This document shows positions 22,401 through 32,496 of a stretch of 64,000 nucleotides of DNA, in pieces. The stretch is taken from positions 248,001 to 312,000 of the forward strand of contig JALRME010000011.1 in the NCBI GenBank assembly GCA_026120035.1, written 5' to 3'. Each line of letters starts with the position of its first letter. Positions within the stretch are counted from its first letter, which is position 1. This DNA is from Coleophoma eucalyptorum (lineage: Eukaryota > Ascomycota > Leotiomycetes > Helotiales > Dermateaceae). Below the pieces are notes generated by a model. That model was not told the origin of the DNA and did not search any database. It worked only from the letters and a program-made list of their open reading frames with translations. The translations under genes were made by a program, and so were the position numbers.

Positions 22401-23095
22401 ATGAATAGGCTGTTCGGCGCAAAGAGCTCGGCTCCTAAGCCTACGTTAGGCTCAGCGATATCAAATGCAAGTCTACCAGAACGACCTCGAACCCCCAACA
22501 GGAGCTAACCGTCCCTTAGGTAGATGAGCGCGTCGCCTCCATCGACGTGAAGCTTGCAAGCATCAATGCGGAACTATCCTCCTACCAAATGAAGCTATCC
22601 AAGATGCGAGACGGACCCGGCAAGACCGCAATCAAACAGAAGGCGCTGAAGGTGCTACAACGGCGAAAGATGTACGAGTCGCAGCGTGACCAGCTGCAAC
22701 AGCAATCATGGAACATGGAGCAAGCGAGCATGATGCAGGATAACCTTAAGAATGTCATGACGACGGTAGATGCCATGAAGACGACGAACAAGGCGCTCAA
22801 GCAACAGTATGGCAAGATCAACATTGACAAGATCGAGCGCATGCAGGATGAGATGGCGGATTTGATGGATATTGGGAATGATATTAACGAAAGTATTAGT
22901 AGGAGCTATGATGTACCTGAGGATGTGGATGAGTCTGAGCTCGACGCAGAATTGGAGGCGCTTGGAGAAGAGGTTGAGTTGGAGGGCATGTATGGTGCTA
23001 GCGAAGCCACGCCGAGCTTTATGGTGGACGAAGTACCACAGTTTATTGACGAGCCGCCGCAGAAGGAGGGTCAAGTCAAGGAGGCTGCTGGCTGA
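22401..23095 (+). CDS. VPS60: ESCRT-III-related protein Vps60 (CHMP5 family)
   Basis: The exons are 22401-22466 and 22520-23095 (213 residues). The protein starts MNRLFGAKSSAPKPTL and continues VDERVASIDVKLASINAEL, the signature of Vps60/CHMP5 within the SNF7 family. Basic helices 1-2 are followed by an acidic C-terminal half (EDVDESELDAELEAL) holding the Vta1-interacting region. Vps60 works with Vta1 and the AAA ATPase Vps4 in recycling ESCRT-III at endosomes. The 53-nt intron begins with GC rather than GT (AAT|GCAAGT) and ends CTAAC...TTAG. No GT donor keeps the frame, and the spliced product restores the conserved SNVDERV junction. Confidence 0.94.
22467..22519 (+). other. GC-AG intron in VPS60
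   Basis: The donor is GCAAGT, the branch site is GCTAAC at 22504-22509 and the acceptor is CCCTTAG. The donor matches the extended consensus seen in the minority GC-AG class, in which the rest of the 5' site is a perfect match to U1 snRNA. Confidence 0.9.
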
Positions 23096-23280
23096 GGGAA
23101 CTTAACCTCAGACTTTTCAAGGCGTTTTTGGTGTCCCAGAGAGCGGTATTTTGCTAGTGGGTTTAAGCGACGTTATGAAGGCAGATGCAGACAAAGCTGT
23201 CTGGCTGAATGATCAAGAATGCGGTACCTAATTTAACAGGCTCTAAGCGTACTACAAAATGCAAGCCTGTGTCTATAATC

Positions 23281-25134
23281 CTACAAATGGGTACAAATAG
23301 CATTACCAGTTGCAATACAACCGGGGCATTTAGTAGAAGTATCCCAACTGGACTCCATTCTCTCACCCATATCCATAGCCACATTCCCGTCCTGTGTTCC
23401 CACAACCTCTTCTATAGGCCAGCGCAGATAACGTTCCCATCTCCCCGTCTCGCCGCCAAGGAACTTGATCAAAGTACTGAGCAGATTATCAGCAATGCCC
23501 CTACACCACCAGACAGAGTCTAATCTCTTCAGCATAACGCAATAGCTTGCTAGGATGAGCAGAGCTTCAGGGACGCGATCCTCAACCAAAAGAATAAACT
23601 CCTCAGGGACCAACGTCATCCATGCCAGGGTTGCGGCATGGGGGCTGATGTCGTTGTGCATCAGTGAAAGCGAGCAGACACTCTTCAGCATATGCAAAGT
23701 CATTTCCAGCGTCATCTTCACCGGACCCGGGATAATGTCTTCGGAACGCCAAGATTCGGCAACGAGATCAAGAGCAGTCTGTTCTCTCGGTGGTAGAGTG
23801 ACTGGAGCGTTTTCTTGAAAGCCGGCCCAAGGACGGAAGAGCGGTGCTAGAGCGCCGGATCCAATCCAGGGCCAGATGACGTGTAGGACAGCTCGGTTGC
23901 CCTTGTGCAATTTCATCCATTGGAGATGCTGCGTGTCTAGCGCTTCGGAGGACCTTTGCGGTAGCAGAAGCAGATCGCTATCTGATGTTCGGCTTTGGGT
24001 TGCCCATGTGTGTACTGTCAGGAGCGTGCAGAAAGCAAAGCATGCATCGCAATTCTCCCGACTAAGTTGAGTTATCATCGGCTGGAAGCCGGAGAGCTAT
24101 TTCGTATCAGCATCAGTTTCATGGATAGGAATGTACATTGAGCAAGACAGAGAGTTCAAATGCAAGTACTAAAGCAGAAGACGTACCCCCAGGTCGTGAT
24201 GAGTAGTAGAAGCGAAGTGAAATTCGGCCGCTCGTTGAGGCGTAATGTGTGCAAGGTGAAGCGCCGAGAGCGATAGAATTTCGTGCATGAGGAAAGGATT
24301 CCTGAATCCAAGCTCAACAATAGTCGTCTTGAACAAATTACTCTCCTTCAAAGCCTCGGTAAATGTCTCCTGGCCAGTGGCGCTGACCCAGTGATTAAAC
24401 AACTCTAAATCCAACATGGTAAAGGGTCCCCGGTACTCAGGGTTCTGTGAATACTCTGACGAAGTTTGCAATGTTGATGCCAGTGATGCTGGTGTTGCGT
24501 ATGCATCTTCTTGTGGACTATTACTCGACGCCCCACGAACCGGTTGGGCCTGCAGGTACGAGCACTCTGTTTCGTAGTGCTCACACTTTCGACATACTGG
24601 TTTTTGTTCGTCGCACTTGAGCCTTGGAATCAGTAATCAGTCGAATGGTGATATCTCGGAGGCAGTAAGGAGGACCGCATGCAGGGTTAATGAAGGGTCT
24701 ATGGTAGTCACGAGTACCAACCCACCAACCAAAAGCAATAGCGAATGTAATAAAAGAAACGAGTAAACAGAAGACTGGCACCCATGAAAGATTTGCCATG
24801 GGAGAGTCTACCTCTTTGATGGTTTTTACCGTGACACTTGTCAACCTCAACCACCACCTTTCATGATACGCAGGTTTAAAGAAAACGCCCAAGAGGTGGT
24901 AACAATTTCGATTCATGAAATGCCTGAATAGCCTCAATGGTACCATACCGAGTTGGTTGTTATAATTGAAGAACCAAAGACATAATAAAGAATTTTCACT
25001 ACGAAGTAAGAACATAAAGGCCTTGCGGCCTAACATACCTTGATCTTCCTCTGCTTACACTGTACACAGCCAGTCCGGCTCTTGTGATGCGGCCTCCGCG
25101 GCTTTGTCTTACGGATTTCCGTATCGTCCGCCAT
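23281..25134 (-). CDS. Zn(II)2Cys6 transcription factor with fungal-specific C-terminal domain
   Basis: The exons are 25039-25134, 24187-24615 and 23281-24096 (446 residues). The cluster is C23-x2-C26-x6-C33-x6-C40-x2-C43-x6-C50, preceded by a basic stretch (KPRRPHHKSRTG). The second intron (90 nt) lies in the conserved region after HHDLG. From about residue 90 the sequence LDLELFNHWVSATGQ begins the Fungal_trans_2-type domain found in Upc2-like regulators. Zn2Cys6 proteins bind CGG half-sites as dimers. The first intron splits the zinc cluster between K32 and C33, a common place, but is 423 nt long, far above the others in this window. The gene is convergent with VPS60, and its start is 930 bp from the divergent RTA1-like gene. 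Confidence 0.92.
24616..25038 (-). other. Unusually long (423-nt) intron inside the zinc cluster
   Basis: The donor GTATGT and acceptor CTCAAG flank the two halves of the Zn2Cys6 motif. A frame different from that of the exons is open through the whole intron and into exon 2 (151 codons, 25036 to 24581), with hydrophobic stretches. No homology is evident, so I do not call it a gene. Confidence 0.75.
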
Positions 25135-26063
25135 CGAGAGTAAGAGAATTTAAGACTGAGGGGCTCCGAGTCAGTGTGATCACAAAAAGCAGGAAAGAGC
25201 TATCCGTACTTCGGATGTGCTGTAAGCGGTTCCTAGGTGAAGCACGTTACCTATGCTTTCTCACCGGGAGCTTGCAACGCCGCAGGCTGAGTGAATGATC
25301 GTCGTCAAGATAGGCACTCTCTGACCATGCACATACCACGAGACAGATCTTACACCAGCAGATTCCCGGAATGGAATGCTTGATTGACAGTGGAAAAGAA
25401 TGACGGATCTAGTATACGGCAAACGACGAGAGGATCCTCAGAAGTCTTTAAGACTGTAACGGCGCAGGTTAACCTGAGGCGCAGTTCTCCAGCTTGCGCA
25501 CACACCAGCGTCAAGCGAACCAACCAGGTCCTGGACGACCCGTAATGTTAATACGAGGACCGGAAGTGCGACCCATGTACGAGCGATGTAAGAGCGATGA
25601 AGTGCGGGCAAGCGAGCAAGTGAACGTGCGCCGGTGCTGTAGCCGTGCAATCATAGGTCGAGAAGCGAGAATGCGAGAATGCGACAAAGCGAGAGCGAGA
25701 GCGACAACCCGACAAAGCGACGCCCTTCTTGACGCTATTGACCTAGTTTGTACCAAAACTCCTCAACCTTCACAACCCAAGCAAGCCTTAAGCCTTTCTC
25801 CCGTGTTAGTGCCTGGGCCCAACCTTCTCCGTTCCTTCATTTTTCATATAAGACTCTACCGCCCTGTTGCCAATTTCACAACATGCGAATCTCTTCACTT
25901 CCTCGTCCCTCTGTATCAGCCTGGTATACTTGACCAAGGTCGCTATCGGGTTTGATCCGCAATCTTTGTTGCCATCCCCCAGAACACAGCCTCAGTTCTA
26001 CTCTGCACGATAAAAAAAAATAAAGACTCCATACGAGGATTATATCGCTTGCCAGTATTCACG
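25135..26063. promoter_or_regulatory. Divergent promoter of the zinc-cluster factor and the RTA1-like gene
   Basis: This is 929 bp between divergent starts. A GCGA-rich degenerate repeat lies at about 25658-25722. The stretch 25780-25900 is pyrimidine-rich, as is usual upstream of fungal transcription starts. I see no coding region that can be supported. Confidence 0.5.
25658..25722 (+). repeat. Degenerate GCGAGA/GCGACA repeat
   Basis: Many GCGA units spaced about 6-9 bp apart, alternately followed by GA, AT and CA, form a purine-rich low-complexity track in the divergent promoter. Similar but sparser units begin near 25584. Confidence 0.6.
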
Positions 26064-27094
26064 ATGACGAACTCTACTCACCCCGACATCAACGATCCCA
26101 ATGCCTTTGTATTCTACAGGTATTCACTTTCGCCTAATCCACACCTACCAAGCTGACACCACCAGATACACTCCCTCCATCCCAGCAGCCATCATATTCA
26201 TTATTTTATTCCTCGCAAGCACTGGCATGCACATGTTCCAAGCTTACAAAAAGCGAACCTTCTATTTTATCCCTTTGATTATCGGAGGCTTCTGTAAGAC
26301 ACATCTTCGTCGCAGCTAAGTTGCGCATACAGCTAACGTAACTTCAGTCGAATGGATTGGATATGTTGGACGTGCCATGGGCCACTCCGACCCATGGAAT
26401 CTGAGTCCGTACATCATGCAAGAACTCCTCACTCTGCTCGCACCAGCGCTATTTGCCGCAAGCATCTATATGGTTCTGGGACGCATGATTTCGTTTGTTG
26501 AAGGCGAGCATTTGGCACCAATTCGAGTCTCGCGACTTACCAAAATCTTCGTTGCTGGGGATGTCTTTAGTTTCTTGGTCCAATCTTCAGGTATGGGCCT
26601 GTAAAAGAATCTGGCCGCTCGATCAGTAGCTAATAAATCTCATAGGTGGAGGTCTTATGGCTTCAGCAGGGTCGATGAACATGGGTAAGAAACTCGTCGT
26701 GGCTGGTCTATTCATCCAGATCGTCTTCTTTGGAATCTTCGTCTTCTCCAGTCTCCTATTCCACATGCGAATCAACCGAAACCCAACAACGGCCTCCGAA
26801 GCCGTGTCGTGGAAGAAATACATCTACGCACTCTACGCATCCAGCATTCTTATCCTCATCCGATCCATCTTCAGAGTCGTCCTATTTGCAGATGGTAACG
26901 ACAGCGTACTTGCCCGAAATGAGGCGTTCGTATACGTCTTCGACGGTCTTCTCATGCTTGCTGTTTTGGTCATCTTCAATGCGATTCACCCAGGACAAAT
27001 CATTGGTAGAAAGAAGAACAGGGATGTTGAGAACGTGCATTTGCAGAACAGCAACAACATCACTAGAGAGGAGATCACAATGGAGAGAAAATAG
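26064..27094 (+). CDS. RTA1-like multispanning membrane protein
   Basis: The exons are 26064-26119, 26166-26293, 26348-26590 and 26646-27094 (291 residues); all three introns (46, 54, 55 nt) have clean GT-AG borders. The translation has seven hydrophobic segments. Typical RTA1 signatures are GGFFEWIGYVGR (third segment), YIMQELLTLLAPALFAASIYM (broken here by a short gap in similarity), the DVFSFLVQSSGGGLM loop and the C-terminal FDGLLMLAVLVIF segment. The family includes yeast Rta1, Rsb1 and Pug1; members are tied to export of sphingoid bases or to resistance to toxic lipophilic compounds. The C-terminal tail is short, polar and cytosolic. The ATG at 26064 is followed by an N-terminus with a possible N-glycosylation site (NST). 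Confidence 0.93.
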
Positions 27095-27283
27095 ATGAGT
27101 TTATGATTGTAAAAGTTAATGATTGAGAAATTATTTGGCTCCAGCGGTTGTCATTTTCACTGGAGGACATGTTGGGAAACTGTACAACATGAGGGTACCC
27201 ACAAATAGATTTTAGTTGGGCGTTTGGTAACGATTGCATATAAACAAGTTTAAAAAAATACCTAGTACATCTATTTTTATGCC

Positions 27284-28648
27284 TCATACTTGCCCATTGG
27301 CAAACAGGGTTCTTCCGCCGTCAATAGCGATAGACTAGACACATTGATCAGCATTTTACTTCTACATGGAGTTTGAGTGACTTACTCTCCCATCAACATA
27401 AGCACCAGCCTTGGAGCACAAAAACAACACAACACCAGCCATATCGTCTAAGCCACCTGCTCGCTTGGCCGGGACCTTTTGTACGAGGTCGCCAAAGATA
27501 TCCGCACCGGAACCAGTACCCATTGGATTCATAGCACTCGGAACAACTGCAGGGCAACAAAATCAATAAATCACCCCACTAACAATGCACAGCACCGGAA
27601 AAAGGTAAGGACTCACAACCAGGATTGATCCCACAGACCCTAACATACCACCTCGCGAACTTGGCAGCCAGCAACGAAACCAGATGGTCAGTTGCTGCCT
27701 TGGTAGCCGCGTAAGACATCATATCCACGTTTGTTGCATTATGCAAGCTGGCGATGCTACTCGTTACCACCACCACACCTCTCCCCAGATCCCTCCCTTT
27801 CACACCGGGGCTCACCTCCCTCTCACCTGCCGCCGCGAGCAGATCTAGGAGGGCTACAGACAGGAAATAGTGCGCCATAACATTTACCTGGAAAGAGGAG
27901 CTCCAGTCGCTGTAAGAAGAGGACCAGAGCGAGGTCTGGAGCTCTGAGAGCGATGCGGTTAAGGGATTGCAGGCGATAGGTGGATCACGTCGGATGCCGG
28001 CGTTGGAGATCAAGATGTCGAGGTGTTTCTCCAAAGAGCGGATTATATCGGCAGTCTGTTGGATGCCATCTTTGGAGGTCAAGTCGCATGAAAAACTGAA
28101 GATGGTTTAGCTCTTGCTCTGCTGGCCGTGGACGTGCTATGCTTTGTAGCTATAGCGCTTTCAGGCTTCATTCTCTAGGAAAGAGAGATCACTTGATCTC
28201 AGTCCTTTGATTAAGATGTAGCTTTGAGCTTTGAGCTTTGGCCTTCAGGAATGAGATGACCACTTGATCTCAATGTCGTAACTGAGACGTCCTGAAATCA
28301 AGATTCATCACGACGAAAAGAGAAACAGATAAAAACTCACGCACAAGCAACCCCGCCGCTTTCCTTTCCGAGCGCACATAACTCTTCCTGAACAGCTTCG
28401 ATAGGATCACTCTTAAGTCCACAGACATAGACCTTGGCACCATTTGTCACGAGACCCTGTTACATATCAGTTTACGCGACGATATATCGAGGTTGAAATA
28501 GCGAGATGAAGGGAGGCGATTCGAGGGTTTGGAGTTACGGGAAGGGTATTACCTTGGCTATCATAAGCCCAATCCCGCTCGTTCCTCCCGTGACCAATGC
28601 CACACTGCCTTTTACAGAGAATAGGGACGGAATTGCTGTTGAAGCCAT
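27284..28648 (-). CDS. Short-chain dehydrogenase/reductase (classical SDR)
   Basis: The exons are 28553-28648, 28341-28456, 27617-28095, 27386-27546 and 27284-27334 (300 residues). The Rossmann glycine motif TGGTSGIG is at residues 20-27, NAG at 102-104, the catalytic Ser at about 183/184 (VTSSIAS), and Tyr199/Lys203 form the YxxxK pair (SYAATKAA). The end, VDGRSIAIDGGRT, is the usual C-terminal strand. The absence of an acidic residue after the second strand (GLVTNGAKVYVCGL) gives no clear NAD/NADP call. The substrate is unknown. The second intron is 245 nt and contains an internal duplication; the others are 51-96 nt. The gene is convergent with the RTA1-like gene (189 bp apart) and divergent from the SnoaL-like gene. 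Confidence 0.93.
28096..28340 (-). repeat. 245-nt intron carrying a diverged duplication
   Basis: The 12-mer CACTTGATCTCA occurs at 28190-28201 and again at 28261-28272. The preceding 12-15 bases are also similar (AGGAAAGAGAGAT versus AGGAATGAGATGA), so a block of at least 25 bp is duplicated with a 71-bp offset. Three close copies of GAGCTTT(G) lie between them. The first copy contains the inverted repeat GAGATCA-CT-TGATCTC. Confidence 0.75.
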
Positions 28649-29373
28649 GATCTATGCTTCTCGCAGAGCTAGTCCCAGGGTGACTTGAGATGTGTGACCT
28701 TTGGTTGCAGATTTGAAATACGAGAGGCAGTAGAGAGAAAGTCCGTCTTGAAAAATCAAGATTGTAAGTGCTGCGTGAGAGTTTTATTGATTGAAATGTG
28801 TGTATTTCCTTTCTTCAAGACCCAAGAACATTCAAGGTGGGGGATGCAATCATCCATCCGTCGCTCTTAATCATCGTCGTGCTCGTCGGACACTCCGACA
28901 AGCGAAGAAGCGACCAAATAGTCCCCGAAAGGACTTTCTCTTCCTTTAACCTAAAGTGACAAGAGGCCTCGAGAAGCCGCTTGAAATATATCTTCGCCAG
29001 CATCCAATATCTGGTTTGAGTATCTCAACAAATGCCTCCAACCCCACCCATCTCACTGTTCAAGGAATCAAGCCCCACTTAAGATCACGTGCAGTAATTT
29101 TGATTTCTAAGCAGCCTGCGAGCTAACTCGTCATATGGCATGAATTTGGGCGGATGCTCGTCCAAAGAGTGGTTCATGAATATTGGCAATGGTATTACTG
29201 TTGCTGATTAGGATATAACAGTGAGTAAAAGAGTAAGCTGTCTCCACATTATGTTTGGCAAGAACGTGTATATAAAGTCGTGTTCCCTCTCTGCTGAGAG
29301 CGAGTATAAGCATACCTCTATCTCTACCATACTTCAAACCACACCAAATCTCAAAAGGCACCTGTCCTCCAGG
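28649..29373. promoter_or_regulatory. Divergent promoter of the SDR and SnoaL-like genes
   Basis: This 725-bp region is shared by the two divergent genes. It contains a CACGTG E-box at 29086-29091 and a TATA box (TATATAAA) at 29269-29276, 98-105 bp before the SnoaL-like ATG. A shared promoter would allow co-regulation of the pair. Confidence 0.6.
29269..29276 (+). promoter_or_regulatory. TATA box upstream of the SnoaL-like gene
   Basis: The sequence TATATAAA is at a suitable distance (about 100 bp) before the ATG at 29374. Most genes here lack such a clear element, so this gene is probably inducible. Confidence 0.6.
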
Positions 29374-29945
29374 ATGTCTCTCACAATCTCGCACGTAAAA
29401 TCCATCATGGACCCTTGTAGCCAAGGTATTTGGGAGCCATTCCTATCCTCCATCGCACCAGATGTGCATTGGTGGATATCATCCGAAGTGCAAGACCCGT
29501 CGGTACCAACCGGGATCTATGTAAGCTGACCTCCTTTGGACATCTCTATATAAACAATTCTCCCCAACAGAGAGAATATAGGCCAAAGAAGCTGATTGGT
29601 GCCAAAGAATTTTGCAGAGTGGAAACATGCTGTTAATGTTCGCGTATTCGGACGGTTGAAAGACGGACACCAGGATATGAAGGTATTGGATATCGATGTT
29701 GTTGGGCAGAAGGCATTTGTCGAAGCGGAGGGGAAAGCCACGCAATTGAACGGGAAACCGTACAACAATCGGTATGTAATTGCCTGCGTGAAGTGAAAGA
29801 AGAACGGTATAGTGTAGTCGCTGATATGAGTAGCTTCTGTTGGATCTTGTTCTTTGATGAGGAGAGTAAGAAGATTGTTAAGATTCGGGAGTATATGCAT
29901 ACTGCGCTGACAAAGGAGGTCTTGGGCACGAATGAGGGCCCCTAA
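29374..29945 (+). CDS. SnoaL/NTF2-like fold protein
   Basis: The exons are 29374-29520, 29608-29771 and 29834-29945 (140 residues). The small alpha+beta cone-fold pattern is visible: an N-terminal helix (HVKSIMDPCSQG), the aspartate-tryptophan strand APDVHWWI, the strand pair DVVGQKAFVEAEGKATQLNG and RFCWILFFDEESKKIVKIRE. This matches fungal SnoaL-like proteins, many of which sit next to dehydrogenases and monooxygenases and act as isomerases or cyclases, or have no known activity. Intron 1 (87 nt) ends CCAAAG; intron 2 (62 nt) uses GTATGT, which restores NNRFCWI. Stops in other frames make an unspliced product impossible. The gene is divergent from the SDR and convergent with the SET gene. 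Confidence 0.85.
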
Positions 29946-30065
29946 ACTGAGGAGGGTTTAGTCAAACTCGGAAGGTTTGTAGAACCAGTAACATGGATAG
30001 CTTCTTGAGTAGAGTTATGAATCCTTCTTGCTTATACAAGCTCTCGTTGCCTTCGTCCCAGTATC

Positions 30066-32059
30066 TCATGAACTTGGTAAACACAGCACCAGCTGCTTCA
30101 CTCTCGTTTGTTGTTTAGATCCTCTAAGCATCGGAAAGTCGGCCTTGAAGCATTCCTCCATGGCAATAAAACTAGCCAATGATTTCATTGTTGACTTCCC
30201 CATTACTATGCTTCCACAAGAGCTGCCTGACAAAAGTTGCTGTAGGAAAGGATGAATCTGGTCTACCATAGCGTCAAACGTCTCTTTTTCATCTTGATCT
30301 CCGAAGAATCGCTGTGATTGGATCACATCCGTGTGGTTCGATAGCAATGCTTCCGTCCATCCATGCAGGCTTGCTGCCAAGCTATTCCCCATTGTGGGCA
30401 GCATGAGGACGATATATATCCAAAGGGACCAGAAGACATGGTCCCAGTCTGCTACCAGAATTGACCAGTCCAGAGGCAGTGGCTCTTCTTGTTCTTGTGA
30501 GATGATATTCTCGACATGCTTAGAAATGCTTGGATTTAAATTTGCTAGCCAGTTAAAGGCACCCTCCAAGGAGAGTATTCCAACTCCTGTAGGGGCAATA
30601 GATTTGCGGTCGATGTCGGGTAAATACATGTATACAGAACTCTTGTGGCTGAACAGGCTCTGGATTATCTCATCCAGTGGCGCAAGCGCATTCCGTATAA
30701 CGCGCATTTGGCGCGTGCGATACTCCATTGCAAGCTTTTGATTGTAATTTGAAGGCAGCTCGAGACTCTCGCCTCTCTTTCTGAGTTTCTCAAGATCCGT
30801 CTGTAATTTATCTCGCAGAAGGATGTGAGCAAGAATCATGGATCTAGCCAGAGGTCCTCCGAATGGGCTTGCTGATGCTTCAGGATTGAACGGTTCCACA
30901 CCTTTTATATTTTTCTCCCGCATATTTGCCAGAGACGCCAGCAGTAGATTTAACAAGCCATCCGAGAAATATCTCAAATGCAAAGGCCGGTCATCCTCGC
31001 AAAGGCGAGGTTTTGAAAATATTATATGCATCCCTTCAGCTTGTGATTTACTTCCTGAAATAGCAGTTCCCGTTGCCAGCTTCAGATTAACGGTGTCCTC
31101 GTTGATTTCGATAGGTAGCATGAAGCCATAGCCTACAAGCAGCTCGCTATTTGATTTGCTTCCATAGTTGTTGAACACTTCGTCATTCTCCGCAATGTCC
31201 TTGCTGCTCCAGAGACTGACACTGTCGTGTTCGTGGTCGTATGTTTTGCTATGGGTCCATTTAACAAGGTGTGGCTGCGTAGGCATATGGTTGCCAATGT
31301 CGAGAACTGGGTACAACACCGAGAACGCATCTTCATTCTCGGCATCAAGCTCTCCCCAGGCTATACAGTCATCAGCAGCTGATTTTTTTTGAAGCATACA
31401 CACTTACGTTCTGGGAGGGTTAGTGAAGGGCGGAAGCTTCGAGTGCCAAAAACAGCTGCAGCCCATTGATAGAGGTTGAAAGTAAACATGTGCCAGTTCT
31501 CCTGTTCCTTCAATAATTGAAAGCCTGTGAAATATCCACTCTCCCAGATCTCTTTATACTTCCGGACTGCAGGCTCAGCATTTGTGCCGCTCAAGTACTT
31601 GAGGTCTTCTTCCAGCCAGAGGATTGCGGTTCCCAGACGTTCAGGCTGGTTTGGTTGCGGCAGAAGTCTGATATAAGGGTACCAAAACGACTTCTCACCC
31701 ATAAGATATTGTTGCATGAGGAAGAAATAGCCAATGATAACTTTTCCCAAAGGATTATGGTCTGGAAGAGCTAGAAAAGTACTAGGAAATGGTACTGAAT
31801 CATGCCGAGAGAAGGTTGGTGATGCATCTATAGCATTCAGATATGAAAGTGATATGGTATACGGACAGCTGACAACCTTGTAGAAAGAGGCATCTTCTTC
31901 CGGTCTCTTGATCCTTTGTCTCGCTTGAAACCCATAACCTTCAGATTGGCCAAACCAGTAGATATGAATAGAAGGGTGTAGCTGGCCTCCATGAGCCAGC
32001 CACCAGTGTTGTAAACTCAGGATTTCGGGAGAAGGTTTGGGGCTCTGGTCTTCTTCCAT
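30066..32059 (-). CDS. SET-domain protein (LSMT/SETD-type lysine methyltransferase)
   Basis: The exons are 31408-32059 and 30066-31360 (47-nt intron), giving 648 residues from the ATG at 32059. The SET parts are recognisable: GYGFQARQRIKR near residue 40, the inserted iSET region rich in aromatics, LDIGNHMP (about 240) and the C-terminal core DEVFNNYGSKSNSELL with the product-site YGF. This matches the class of Rubisco LSMT, yeast Rkm and human SETD3/4/6, which methylate ribosomal or other proteins. The C-terminal 350 residues are helical and could form the substrate-binding domain. An upstream in-frame TTG at 32089 is not used as a start. The target protein cannot be inferred. It shares a divergent region with the hydrolase gene. 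Confidence 0.88.
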
Positions 32060-32496
32060 CTTTAGATGAGGAACGCTCGTGTGAGCCAATGGTCACCTAG
32101 ACTGGCCACACAAGGAAATCCTCTTGAATAATTATCTGTGTGGATATGCTCTTCTTATGATTGAGGAAGCATAACAGTTTGAAGAAGAATTGGCAGAGCG
32201 TAGTAATAGTTGTAGGAGACGCAAGCCAGCTTGGATGCAAATAAATCTTTTGGCGCAGCATAAGCGAGATGTACAGGTACAGGGATTTCAGCAAGAGAGC
32301 AAGTAAGGTAGGCATATGAGAAGCGCCCGTAGCATTTCGATGCCTAGCTGTGCCGCCTTACGAATATTGTGATAACTGCGGCGTATAAATATAGGATCAC
32401 TATGCCTCCCCTTCATTTGATGAGACAACTTATACTGAGCTTGAGAGTTCTCTTCCTCCGTTTGCCGAAGCTTTAGTGCTTTCGCGCTAAGCCTTT
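32060..32496. promoter_or_regulatory. Divergent promoter with TATA box
   Basis: This is 437 bp between the SET gene (minus) and the hydrolase gene (plus). TATAAATATA at 32384-32393 is a strong TATA element about 105 bp before the hydrolase ATG. A 24-codon frame at 32402-32476 lies only 18 bp after the TATA box, so it probably precedes the transcription start. Confidence 0.6.

Noticed and set aside
24581..25036. 151-codon minus-strand frame as a separate gene
   Set aside because: It overlaps the intron that joins the two halves of the zinc cluster and has no family resemblance. Kept only as an observation.
32402..32476. 24-codon upstream frame before the hydrolase
   Set aside because: It begins only 18 bp after the TATA box, so it would normally lie upstream of the transcription start.
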